Origin: G963665545 sp963665545
GTDB taxonomy: Bacteria > Pseudomonadota > Gammaproteobacteria > Xanthomonadales > SZUA-36
DNA: 64,000 nucleotides
Assembly (NCBI GenBank): GCA_963665545.2
Contig: CAXXKZ010000004.1
Coordinates: 1-64,000, forward strand
Direction: 5' to 3'
The translations under genes and the position numbers were made by a program. Shown piece after piece: positions 28,348 through 36,003 of the stretch. The notes below the pieces were generated by a model. That model ran no database searches. It was not told the origin of the DNA and saw only the letters and a list, made by a program, of their open reading frames with translations. Positions within the stretch are counted from its first letter, which is position 1. Every line of letters begins with the position of its first letter.

Positions 28348-28399
28348 GTGAATATTCACGATTAAGTGAACATATTTTATTCACATTACCGTGAATAAT
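28348..28399. promoter_or_regulatory. Operator cluster between CPBP and ArsR-type genes
   Basis: A perfect palindrome GTGAATATTCAC (28348-28359), a second pair GTGAA-N9-TTCAC (28366-28384) and a third half-site GTGAAT (28391) lie within an AT-rich divergent promoter. Repeated GTGAA/TTCAC half-sites are what a dimeric winged-helix repressor would bind, so autoregulation and control of the CPBP set is likely. Confidence 0.65.
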
Positions 28400-28403
28400 C
28401 AAT

Positions 28404-29009
28404 ATGACTGTTGGCACAGCACAGGAGCCGGAATTGAGCACCCATATTATTGACAGGCTGGATCAGGCGCGGCTACTGACGGACCCGTTCAAACTCAAGT
28501 TGCTGGAAAATTTCGCTGATCAGCCCCGCACAACCAAACAAGTGGCCGACTTGCTGGGTGAAAAGGCGCCACGCCTGTATCGGCATGTCGATGCCTTGTT
28601 TCGGGCGGGTTTGATCGAACTTGTCGAGGAGCGGCCCAAACGCGGCACGATCGAGCGCTATTACCGTAGCATTGCAACACGATTCGAAATGGCGCCAGAA
28701 ATGTTCACTGCAGGCACCGAAGAGTCCAATGAGGCGGCGTCATTGGTTCTGTCGCTGGTGCGTGAAACGACATCTGACCTGACCAGGCTGATGGAGGAGG
28801 GGCACGATTGCCTGCCGGATGTGGAGCGGGCTCCACTGATCCTGAAGGTGTCACTCACTGCATCCAGGGCTGAGGTCAAGCTGCTCAGGAAAACGTTGCT
28901 TGAGTGGGTAGCAGAATGTGAACGGCTGGCCGACCTGCCTGCCAACGCCGAGGGCGAAGACGATCGCTCGGTGAGCGTTGCGGGCCTTGTCGCTTTCTAC
29001 GAAACCTAG
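28404..29009 (+). CDS. ArsR-type winged-helix transcriptional regulator
   Basis: A 201-residue DNA-binding protein. The winged helix covers about residues 15-90: LTDPFKLKLLENFADQPRTTKQVADLLGEKAPRLYRHVDALFRAGLIELVEERPKRGTIERYYR in pieces matching HTH_20-type domains, with recognition helix ADLLGEKAPRLYRHVD. No Cys/His metal site is visible, so it is not a metal sensor; the C-terminal 100 residues probably dimerise or sense a ligand. It is divergent from the CPBP gene with palindromic sites in between. Confidence 0.85.
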   Translation: MTVGTAQEPELSTHIIDRLDQARLLTDPFKLKLLENFADQPRTTKQVADLLGEKAPRLYRHVDALFRAGLIELVEERPKRGTIERYYRSIATRFEMAPEMFTAGTEESNEAASLVLSLVRETTSDLTRLMEEGHDCLPDVERAPLILKVSLTASRAEVKLLRKTLLEWVAECERLADLPANAEGEDDRSVSVAGLVAFYET

Positions 29010-29011
29010 CG

Positions 29012-29222
29012 GTGCATTCCAGCAACAGTGTATACACCCGGCAAATTTGTGCTGGGATGACGGGTTCAACCTCCGGAAAGCCCCATGAGCGGACTACTGG
29101 CCACGCCTGGCGGAAGGCCCTGCGGGCTACCCTCGCTTCTCCGCGCTTGGTGGGTCGGCTCCAACGGAACATCCTGTTCCGTGTCGCCTCGTCGAGCCAT
29201 CCCTGGCTCGACGACCCAGTCG
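29012..29222 (+). repeat. Composite palindromic repeat, copy 2, left part (B)
   Basis: Starts with an edge sequence ATTCCAGCAAC (29016) shared with the copy at 59089, then module B from GAGCGGACTACTGGCCACGCC (29084) through GGAACATCCTGTTCC and CTCGTCGAG to CAGTCGC. At CTTGT (29223) the repeat is interrupted by the IS110-family element and resumes at 30401. Joined, the halves match the reverse complement of the copy at 1120-1516. Confidence 0.88.
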
Positions 29223-29260
29223 CTTGTATGGTGTTTCTGCCTTAAATCTGGATGATTAAG

Positions 29261-29395
29261 GGTGCCGGGATGGGCGGGACGCAGTCGCTTTCTGGCCAGT
29301 CGGTACAGACTAACAAGAGTTCGTCCCCATCCCATTCTCACCAGAGCGCCGATTGAGAATCTAGCTGCAATGACAGCCGATGTATACAAGCTTGC
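29261..29395 (+). ncRNA. Candidate bridge RNA of the IS110 element
   Basis: The 5' non-coding end folds into two consecutive loop regions. Loop 1 is closed by GGGATGG/CCATCCC plus GGAC/GTCC (29267-29280 with 29323-29333). Its 5' strand holds CAGTCGCTT (29282-29290), identical to the target left flank at 29217-29225; after an AGTC/GACT inner stem its 3' strand holds ACAAG (29313-29317), complementary to core CTTGT. Loop 2 holds AGAATCT (29356-29362), identical to the element's right end (30391-30397); after a GCTG/CAGC inner stem comes ATACAAG (29384-29390), complementary to the left end CTTGTAT. Order and polarity match left/right target then left/right donor guides described for IS621. Ends of the RNA are estimates. 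Confidence 0.72.
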
Positions 29396-29439
29396 GCCCC
29401 GTGAGATCCCGGCTACGGCATATAACCGCGGAGATCATT

Positions 29440-30380
29440 ATGACAAGCAATGTTACCCAAGTCACTTTAGGTGTGGATGTTTCGAAAGATCATTTGGACG
29501 TTTACGATTGGACCCGGCAACGACATTATCAAGTCAATAACTCAACCGCGGCCATTGCACAATGGCTTGGTGGGTTGACGGGCGAGGTACGACTGGCGCT
29601 GGAGCCGACATCGCATTACCACCTGGCGGTGGTGGATACTGCGCACGCTTTGGGCTATGCGATCTACTTGGTGAACCCACGCCAGCTGCATCACTATCGG
29701 TATGCCGTCGGCCTGAGGCATAAGAGTGATCCGCATGATGCCTGGTTGTTAGCACGCTATCTCAGCCACGAAGCGCAGTCATTGCCTCGTCATTGCCCGT
29801 CAGACCAGCATTCACGGGAGCTGTGGGCTTTGATTAAGCGTCGCGCTGTGGTGGTTGGAGTGCGTAAAAACATGCGCATGAGCATGCGCCAAGTGTCGCT
29901 GTCAGGCCGAGAAGTGGAACAGGCCTGCAGCCGCTTGATCCAGCGCATCGAATGCCGGATTGAGTATTTGCTAAGGGCGTTGGGCCTGCAACAAGACTAT
30001 GCGCGTTGCCCAACAGATACCGGGCCTTGGACCCGCCACAAGCTGCTGGGTTGGTGGCGGCCTTTCATCGCGGCGTGTTCGCTTCATCGGATGCCTTTGT
30101 GGCCTACCTCGGCCTGGACATACGATTGCGGCGGTCTGGTCGCATGCAGGGCAAGCACAAGCTGACCAAGAATGGCGAGAAGGAGATACGACGATTGCTA
30201 TTTTGTGCCGCTCACGCGGCCCGAAACGAACCTCGATTCGAGCGCTATCATCAGCGTCAACTGGATAAGGGACTTTCAAAAACCGCTGCTCGAGTGATAT
30301 TGGGGCGCAAGTTGGTCAGGATTGCATATGCCCTTATGAGTCGAGGCGAAACATTCAAACCGTGTGTAACCATGGCTTGA
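29440..30380 (+). pseudogene. IS110-family DEDD transposase, frameshifted
   Basis: N-terminal RuvC-like DEDD domain (PF01548): Asp in GVDVSKDHLDVY, Glu in LALEPTSHYH, two Asp in HKSDPHDAWLLARY. The C-terminal Transposase_20 domain (PF02371) carries IPGLGPAT and the serine region RRSGRMQGKHKLTKNG. Three frames are needed: 29440 to about 30005, then about 30011-30037 (QQIPGLGPAT), then from about 30040 to the stop at 30380. Two single-base insertions explain this, near 30007 and in ACAAGCTG near 30040. Both catalytic parts are otherwise conserved. Either the gene is dead or the assembly contains indels. Confidence 0.88.
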
Positions 30381-30400
30381 CCAGACCCATAGAATCTTGT

Positions 30401-30643
30401 CGGCGCTCGGCATCCTTGAAGGCGTGGCCAGCAGCCCGCTCACGGGGCTTTCCTAACGCTGGCACAAGCCGATTCGGAGTAAGGGGTCTTCTTGCAGGAC
30501 CCTTTGAAACACGAATGTTTCAAGAGGAGCGTCCCATGGATGGGCTCGAGCGCGTCCTGAATGAAGACCCCTTGCTCCGAAGCGGCGCCTCACCATCCTT
30601 GAAGTCGTGGACAGTGCCCGCTCATGGGCCATTCCGGAGGTGC
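30401..30643 (+). repeat. Composite palindromic repeat, copy 2, right part (A)
   Basis: Continuation of the repeat interrupted at 29223: CGGCGCTCGGCATCCTTGAA then module A at 30481-30573, with arms AAGGGGTCTTCTTGCAGGAC and GTCCTGAATGAAGACCCCTT around CTTTGAAACA/TGTTTCAAG, and a tail ending ATTCCGGAGGTG that also ends copy 1. It runs up to the stop codon of the leftward ABC permease. Confidence 0.85.
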
Positions 30644-31844
30644 TTATTCTGTCCGTAATGCTTCCAGAGGATCGAGCCGGGCCGCGTGGTTGGCGGGGGC
30701 GACGCCGGCGATCAGCCCTATAGTGACTGATACCAGTTCGGCGGCAATGATGTAGGGCACCGACAGTCGCACGGGCAGAGTGGGGAAAATTTCACCCAGC
30801 AGCAGCACCATCCCACCGCCGAAGAGCAAGCCCATGACACCACCCATGGCAGCCAGAAAAACCGACTCGGTAAGGAACAGGCGCTGGATTTGTTGGCGGG
30901 TTGAACCGATCGAGCGCAGCAGGCCAATTTCCTGGGTGCGCTCACGCACGGCAATGGTCCATGATGGTGAAAATGCCCACGCCGCCAACGAACAGAGAAA
31001 TACTGCCCAGGGCTGCGACCGCCATGGTCAGCACATTGAGCACCGAGCCTAGCACTTCCATCATTTGCTGCTGCGTGGCGACATTGAAGTCTTCGAAGCC
31101 GTGACGCGCCTTGAGCAGGCGTCGGATGCTGCTGACCACTTCGTCAACCGGCGCGTCCATTTCGTAACGCACACCGATTTCCATCAATGCGTTGACGTTG
31201 AATAACTGCAGGGCGTGGGCGACGGGTATGGTCACTGCCTCGTCAACGTTCATACCCAGCACATCGCCTTTGGGCGCCAGCACGCCGATGACGCGAAAAC
31301 GGCTGCCGCCAATACGAATTCGGTCACCCAGGGCACTGTCCTCGCCGTAAAGCTCCTCCTGGAGGGTGGCGCCGATGATCGCGACCGCGCGTGGCGAGAC
31401 CAGGTTGTCGTCGGGCAGGAATTTTCCGGCAGCGAGTTCAACCTGGAAAAATACCTGTTGATCGGCACTGGCGCCAAACACCATTGTGTTGCGCATCCGA
31501 CCGTTGGCTTCAACCTCTGCGACGCCCATTCGGGTGGGATTTGTGGCCACGATGTAAGGCAACTGCTTCACCGCAATCGAATCTTCAATGGTGAGCGGTT
31601 TGAGCGTATTGAGCGAGCCGGGTCCAATGCCTAGCGTTTCGGGCTTGCCTGGACCAATGCGCAAATTGTTGGTGCCGAACTGACTGAACTCGGCGACCAT
31701 GAACTGGTTGACGCCTTCGCCCATGGAAGTGAGCATGACCACGGCAGCTACACCAATTGCAATACCCAGAGCGGTCAACGTGGACCTGAGTCGGTGAAAC
31801 AGCACCGCGCGTCGGGTAAAGCCAATGATGTCTCTGATTTCCAT
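30644..31844 (-). pseudogene. MacB-like ABC permease, frameshifted
   Basis: An FtsX/MacB-type permease: one N-terminal membrane segment (LRSTLTALGIAIGVAAVVML), a large periplasmic MacB_PCD domain, then three C-terminal segments (FtsX domain). The frame breaks near 30960: ...GGVGIFTIM is followed in another frame by TIAVRERTQEIGLLRSIG, the coupling helix that contacts the ATPase, to the stop at 30644. One extra G in ATGGACC accounts for it. All other parts look functional, so this may be an assembly indel. It is the last gene of the adaptor-ATPase-permease-permease operon. Confidence 0.85.
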
Positions 31845-31869
31845 ATTCAGGAATGATTCCGGGCCAGGG

Positions 31870-33057
31870 TCAATGCCCCTGCAGGGCCTCCACAGGATCG
31901 AGATCTGCTGCTCGTCGAGCCGGCATGATGCCGAAAATCAGGCCGCTACTCACCGCCATCACGACGGCCGCAATAATCGCCCAATCCGGTGCCTGAAAGT
32001 CGACGATGGGGTAGATCTTGCGCAACAGGCTGATGGCCGCTTGCCCAACAAACAGACCGAGCAATGCGCCCAATAGGCTGAGCATGGCGGCTTCCGTCAG
32101 AAACATGCCGATAATCTGGCTGCGTTTGCCACCCAGAGCCTTGATCAAACCAATTTCTTCGGTACGTTGGCTGACCGCAACCAGCATGACATTCATAATC
32201 AGCGTCCCGGCCACTGCCAGGGAGATGGCGGCGATGCCCGCCAAGGTCGAAGTCAATACCAGGAATACGGTATTGAAGGTATTCAGAATCGAGCCCTGGT
32301 TTTGAACAGTGACATCTTCTCGGCCGGCATGACGGGTTTTTATAATCCGGACGATGGCCGCTTCCGCCGGAGCCATCGCCTCTGCGCTAACCGCTTCAAT
32401 CATCATGCGGTGAAGCGATTCGCGGTTGAACATCTGCATGGCAAACCCGACCGGCACAAAAACAGTTTCATCGACATCAACCGGGCCCGACTGGCCGGCC
32501 TGTGCCATGACACCGATGATGCGCAAGCGGCGCTCACCCAGACGCACCCACTCACCCACAGGGTTGCGGGTACGAAAGATTTCTTTTGCAATGGTGTCGC
32601 CGATGACGCAGATCGGTGATGTGTTGTCCAGGTCCAGATCTGGCAGGAAGCGGCCGACGGCGATTTCATAATCAAACAGGCGGCGCATGGTATGGGTTGT
32701 GCCGATCACTTCAATATTGCGTTCGACACCCTCGTAATTGATGCTGGCGCCGCCCGGCAGGAATGCTGTCACCGTATCGATGTAAGGGCTACGCTCCAGC
32801 GCCATGGCGTCCTGCAGGGTGAGTGGCCGAATGGTACCGCTGAGGGCGCCGGCGATGCGACCTATGCCGCCGACTTCATTCTTGCCCGGGCTGACGATCA
32901 ACAAATGAGAACCCAGCGAATTGAATTCGCTGGTGACATAGCGACGCGCGCCTTCCCCCAGGGAGGTCAGTAACAGGACAGCAGACACGCCTATGGCGAT
33001 GGCCACCAGCAGCATGGCGCTGCGCAGCGGGTAACGAACGATGGCGGTAAACGCCAT
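31870..33057 (-). CDS. MacB-like ABC transporter permease
   Basis: A 395-residue permease with the MacB layout: membrane segment near residue 15 (LRSAMLLVAIAIGVSAVLLL), a periplasmic domain of about 230 residues and three C-terminal segments, with the coupling motif SQRTEEIGLIKALGGKRSQI. The start at 33057 (MAFTAIVRYPLRS) is preferred to 33147, which would overlap the ATPase gene by 80 bases. It pairs with the following permease of similar design, so the transporter may be a heterodimer, unlike E. coli MacB where ATPase and permease are fused. Confidence 0.9.
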   Translation of the reverse strand: MAFTAIVRYPLRSAMLLVAIAIGVSAVLLLTSLGEGARRYVTSEFNSLGSHLLIVSPGKNEVGGIGRIAGALSGTIRPLTLQDAMALERSPYIDTVTAFLPGGASINYEGVERNIEVIGTTHTMRRLFDYEIAVGRFLPDLDLDNTSPICVIGDTIAKEIFRTRNPVGEWVRLGERRLRIIGVMAQAGQSGPVDVDETVFVPVGFAMQMFNRESLHRMMIEAVSAEAMAPAEAAIVRIIKTRHAGREDVTVQNQGSILNTFNTVFLVLTSTLAGIAAISLAVAGTLIMNVMLVAVSQRTEEIGLIKALGGKRSQIIGMFLTEAAMLSLLGALLGLFVGQAAISLLRKIYPIVDFQAPDWAIIAAVVMAVSSGLIFGIMPARRAADLDPVEALQGH

Positions 33058-33067
33058 GCGGTTGCGG

Positions 33068-33802
33068 TCAAACAGTCGCACTATGGTCCACCTGCTCCTC
33101 CACGCCACCGGTGCTGTTTCGCTTTGCGTTTGGATTGCGCTCGGCACTGATTTCTCCGTCCATCATACGCAGTCTCAAGTGTGCGCGGGCGCCAAGGCCT
33201 GGATCATGGGTGACCAGGATCAGGGTCAATCCGTCATTGTGCAGGTCCTCAAGTATCTCCAGCACTTCATTGCCGGAGTGGGAGTCGAGATTGCCGGTAG
33301 GCTCGTCAGCCAACAGGACTGCGGGCCGCATTACGATGGAACGGGCAATGGCCACTCTTTGGCGCTGACCCCCGGAAAGCTGGTCAGGACGGTGACTCAT
33401 GCGATCTTCAAGGCCTGTTTTGACCAGCATCTCTACCGCACGGTCGCGGCGTTTGGAGGGCCGCAAACCGGCCAGCACCATCGGCAATTCAACGTTTTCC
33501 AGGGCGGTCAGGCGCGGGATCAGGTGAAATGACTGAAACACAAAGCCAATGACGGCTTGGCGTGTGGCGGCCAATTCATCATCTGACAGGTGTGAAACGT
33601 TGCGGCCTTTGAGCCAGTATTCGCCCGCTGTCGGCGTGTCGAGCAGGCCCAGAACATTGAGCAGCGTCGATTTACCCGATCCGGAGGGTCCCATGATGGA
33701 AGCATATTCTCCTGCCTCTATGATTTGATTGACATCCTTTAGCGCGTGCACGACTTCATCGCCAACATGGAAATCCCGACAAATGCTTTTCAGTTCAATC
33801 AT
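33068..33802 (-). CDS. ABC transporter ATPase, LolD/MacB type
   Basis: A 244-residue ATPase. Walker A is GPSGSGKST (about residue 40), the signature is LSGGQRQR, Walker B is AVLLADEPTGN, and the H-loop follows in LILVTHDPG. The start at 33802 (MIELKSICRDF) is chosen by family alignment; the upstream part of the open frame overlaps the adaptor gene. These mechanotransmission-type ATPases power MacB-like permeases that move substrate from periplasm to outside rather than across the inner membrane. Confidence 0.93.
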   Translation of the reverse strand: MIELKSICRDFHVGDEVVHALKDVNQIIEAGEYASIMGPSGSGKSTLLNVLGLLDTPTAGEYWLKGRNVSHLSDDELAATRQAVIGFVFQSFHLIPRLTALENVELPMVLAGLRPSKRRDRAVEMLVKTGLEDRMSHRPDQLSGGQRQRVAIARSIVMRPAVLLADEPTGNLDSHSGNEVLEILEDLHNDGLTLILVTHDPGLGARAHLRLRMMDGEISAERNPNAKRNSTGGVEEQVDHSATV

Positions 33803-33815
33803 GACAATGGCAAGC

Positions 33816-34943
33816 TCAGTTAATTTGCGCCTCTGCGCCGTCGGCAACGCCGTCCCGATCAATGGAACGCACGACGAATTCGCCCTCACGAAGGCCGGAT
33901 ATGATCTCCGTCTGCTCCCAGTTGGCAAGACCGGTCTCAATTGAGCGTTTTTCCAGTACGCCGCCGTCAGCGGGAATCACATACACTGTCGAGTCTTCCA
34001 TGATGACGGATGTCGGCACAAACAGCACGCCGTGGCGTTCATCCAATATCACTTCCACATCCGCGCTGTAGCCCGGCAACAAGGCCTTCATTTCCGGGTC
34101 GTCGATTACGGCTTCAACATCGACAGTGCGAGATTGTTTCTCCAGATCGAGTACATAGGGTGCAACCCGCCGCACTGTTCCTGAAAAGCGCCGATCTTTG
34201 AATGCATCCAGGGAAATCCAGGCTTTAAGTCCGGCACGAACGTTAGGCGCGTCAACTTCGTCGATGGGGGCGCGGATAAACAGGCAGCTGGTGTCGATCA
34301 GGTCAACGGTGGGAAGCGTTGCCACCCCAACCGGGGAGGGCGTGACGAATTCACCGAGTTCGCCGTTGATCTCAGCAATGACCCCATTGAAAGGTGCTCT
34401 TAGCTGGGTGCGCTGCAGGGAGGCTTTGGCCGCCTCAACAGAAGCCAGTTTGACGTCGATGGCATCCTTGGAAGCATCGCATGCAGCGGCAGAGGATTCC
34501 GCTTCTCCGACGGCTTTTTCAACGGCATCCTCAGAGGCCACCTGGCCTTCCCTAAGCCGGACCAGCCGATCAGCGGCCCGTTTTGAAACGGCCGCGGTTA
34601 CACAGGATTGGCGGCTCCTCGACTCAGCAGCCGCAGCGTCACGCTCAGCCAGCTTTACCTGGGCCCGGAAATCTGCATTCCAGAGCTCCAGCAACAACTG
34701 TCCTTTTTCCACAAAATCGCCGTCCTTGACGTAGAGCCCGATAATATTGCCACCGGTAGCCGGTGCGATGCCTGATCTTCGGCAGGCGTCGACGGTTCCG
34801 GCCCGGGTGTTCGTGACCGACGCCACCACGTCTCCCCGCATCACTTCCGAGGCGGTAACCTGTAAAATATTCGGCCGCTGTGCGTTGTAGTACATGGCTG
34901 CTATTGCCACCACGACCAAACCGAGTATTATCCATTTTTTCAT
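33816..34943 (-). CDS. HlyD/MacA-type periplasmic adaptor
   Basis: A 375-residue membrane-fusion protein with an N-terminal anchor (WIILGLVVVAIAAMYYN), a biotinyl-lipoyl-like half (GGNIIGLYVKDGDFVEKGQLLLEL), an alpha-hairpin (about residues 85-165), the second lipoyl half (RAPFNGVIAEINGELGEFV) and a beta-barrel/membrane-proximal part. Two Cys (DACRRSG and DTSCLF) could pair. It is the first gene of the operon. No TolC-like outer-membrane gene is present here, so the exit channel is presumably encoded elsewhere. Substrate unknown. Confidence 0.92.
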   Translation of the reverse strand: MKKWIILGLVVVAIAAMYYNAQRPNILQVTASEVMRGDVVASVTNTRAGTVDACRRSGIAPATGGNIIGLYVKDGDFVEKGQLLLELWNADFRAQVKLAERDAAAAESRSRQSCVTAAVSKRAADRLVRLREGQVASEDAVEKAVGEAESSAAACDASKDAIDVKLASVEAAKASLQRTQLRAPFNGVIAEINGELGEFVTPSPVGVATLPTVDLIDTSCLFIRAPIDEVDAPNVRAGLKAWISLDAFKDRRFSGTVRRVAPYVLDLEKQSRTVDVEAVIDDPEMKALLPGYSADVEVILDERHGVLFVPTSVIMEDSTVYVIPADGGVLEKRSIETGLANWEQTEIISGLREGEFVVRSIDRDGVADGAEAQIN

Positions 34944-35117
34944 CGTCTTTTGTCCTGCCTGGTTTGCCCAGCTGTTCCCGGCGGCCCCGGCTGCCTGGCC
35001 AGGCCTCCCCCGCCTTGGCCGTCCAGTCTATGTGGGGTGCAGTGGAGATTGTGACAAGGCGGGCGTACCGGCAATAGTGCGGAAAGTACCACGATGGGGC
35101 GTAATTTTTCGGAATTG

Positions 35118-35394
35118 AACCACTCGTCTTATGGCATAAATCGCGCATTTCGACCTTATATCGGCTCACTTCATCGGGTTCATCTTTCAAAAAGGAAATT
35201 TTTTTTACAAAATGGACTGAGGTAATGACGCCTCCCTGCGTTATTACCAGTAGGAGATATTTCCTGGTTGCCAGAAACGATGTTTTGAAGGGTTCTGGAC
35301 CTATAGGAATATGCCCCTGCGAGTCCCGAGTCTCCACCCCGGGAGTTGTTCGATCGATACTTGGGGTACAACATCTGGTTGTACCCCATTTTTT
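35118..35394 (+). ncRNA. Candidate structured small RNA
   Basis: The 570-base gap 34944-35513 has no believable gene. Its right half ends in a strong terminator (35362-35394) with no coding sequence ahead of it on that strand. Within it are a long hairpin GGTAATGACGC/GCGTTATTACC (35221-35248), smaller stems AGGA/TCCT and CTGG/CCAG near 35255-35275, and several GGA triplets. This suggests a terminated non-coding RNA, or a leader. The 5' end is a guess; TTGAAC at 35115 could be part of a promoter. The part 34944-35117 shows nothing recognisable. Confidence 0.4.
35362..35394 (+). terminator. Strong Rho-independent terminator
   Basis: Stem TGGGGTACAAC (35362-35372) with GTTGTACCCCA (35378-35388), loop ATCTG, then six T. 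It is 120 bases before the next gene and follows no coding sequence on this strand. Confidence 0.85.
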
Positions 35395-35513
35395 CATCCA
35401 GGGTTGATTTCTTCAACTGAAACTCCTTCATTGTCGAACCTGCGTTTCAATTTGCAGTCAATTCATCTATGGTTTTGTTACGCATCGGCAAACGGTGCCA
35501 GTGAGGAACAGAC

Positions 35514-35918
35514 ATGAACCCCTTCAAGGCTCAATCCCATATAGCACTCCACATCTGCCTGCTGCTGGCCGCGCTTGCGGGAAATATCCAAACTGCCGCT
35601 GCTGCAGAGCTGATCTCCGAATTTTCGGGCAAGCGCAGCGGCACTACTCCTGACTTTGAAGTGGGCGCACCGTGGCTCATGGACTGGCGGGTCAATGGAG
35701 AATATCCACAGATGTTCGGCATCGACGTTTCGCTGGTCGATGCAGAGACTGGCAGGCACGAAGGTTGGGTGCTCAAAACAAAATACCCTGGCAACGGTGT
35801 TCGCCTGTTCAACCAGGCCGGCCGCTTTCGCTTGCACGTCAGCTCGACGATGGTCGATTGGATGTTCAAAATCAAACAGTTAACGGCCGAAGAAGCCGAG
35901 CTATATACGCCCAAGTAA
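35514..35918 (+). CDS. Small secreted protein of unknown function
   Basis: A 134-residue protein with a signal peptide (HIALHICLLLAALAGNIQTAAAAE); GAGGAA precedes the ATG. The mature part (about 105 residues) contains PWLMDWRVNGEYPQMFGIDVSLVDAETG and RFRLHVSSTMVDWMFKIKQL and looks like a compact beta-rich periplasmic domain. I do not recognise the family. It stands alone between the candidate small RNA and the cyclase gene. Confidence 0.7.
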   Translation: MNPFKAQSHIALHICLLLAALAGNIQTAAAAELISEFSGKRSGTTPDFEVGAPWLMDWRVNGEYPQMFGIDVSLVDAETGRHEGWVLKTKYPGNGVRLFNQAGRFRLHVSSTMVDWMFKIKQLTAEEAELYTPK

Positions 35919-36003
35919 GAGACCGGCTGACCGGGATGACGGCACCGTCTGCCGTGCTGATGTAATATTCATTCTGCATGCAGATGGATAGAGGAAGCAA
36001 TCG

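Larger units (their letters stand above)
29223..30400 (+). mobile_element. IS110-family insertion sequence
   Basis: An element of about 1173 bases bounded by CTTGT (29223-29227 and 30396-30400). Comparison with the uninterrupted repeat at 1120-1516 defines both junctions. There are no terminal inverted repeats, as usual for IS110 elements. The long non-coding end is on the left (about 210 bases) and the right end is only about 15 bases after the transposase stop, the arrangement of the IS110 group proper. The transposase is frameshifted, so this copy is probably inactive. Confidence 0.9.

Noticed and set aside
29012..29389. Small frames across repeat copy 2 and the IS left end
   Set aside because: They cross the IS junction and are explained by the repeat and the candidate bridge RNA.
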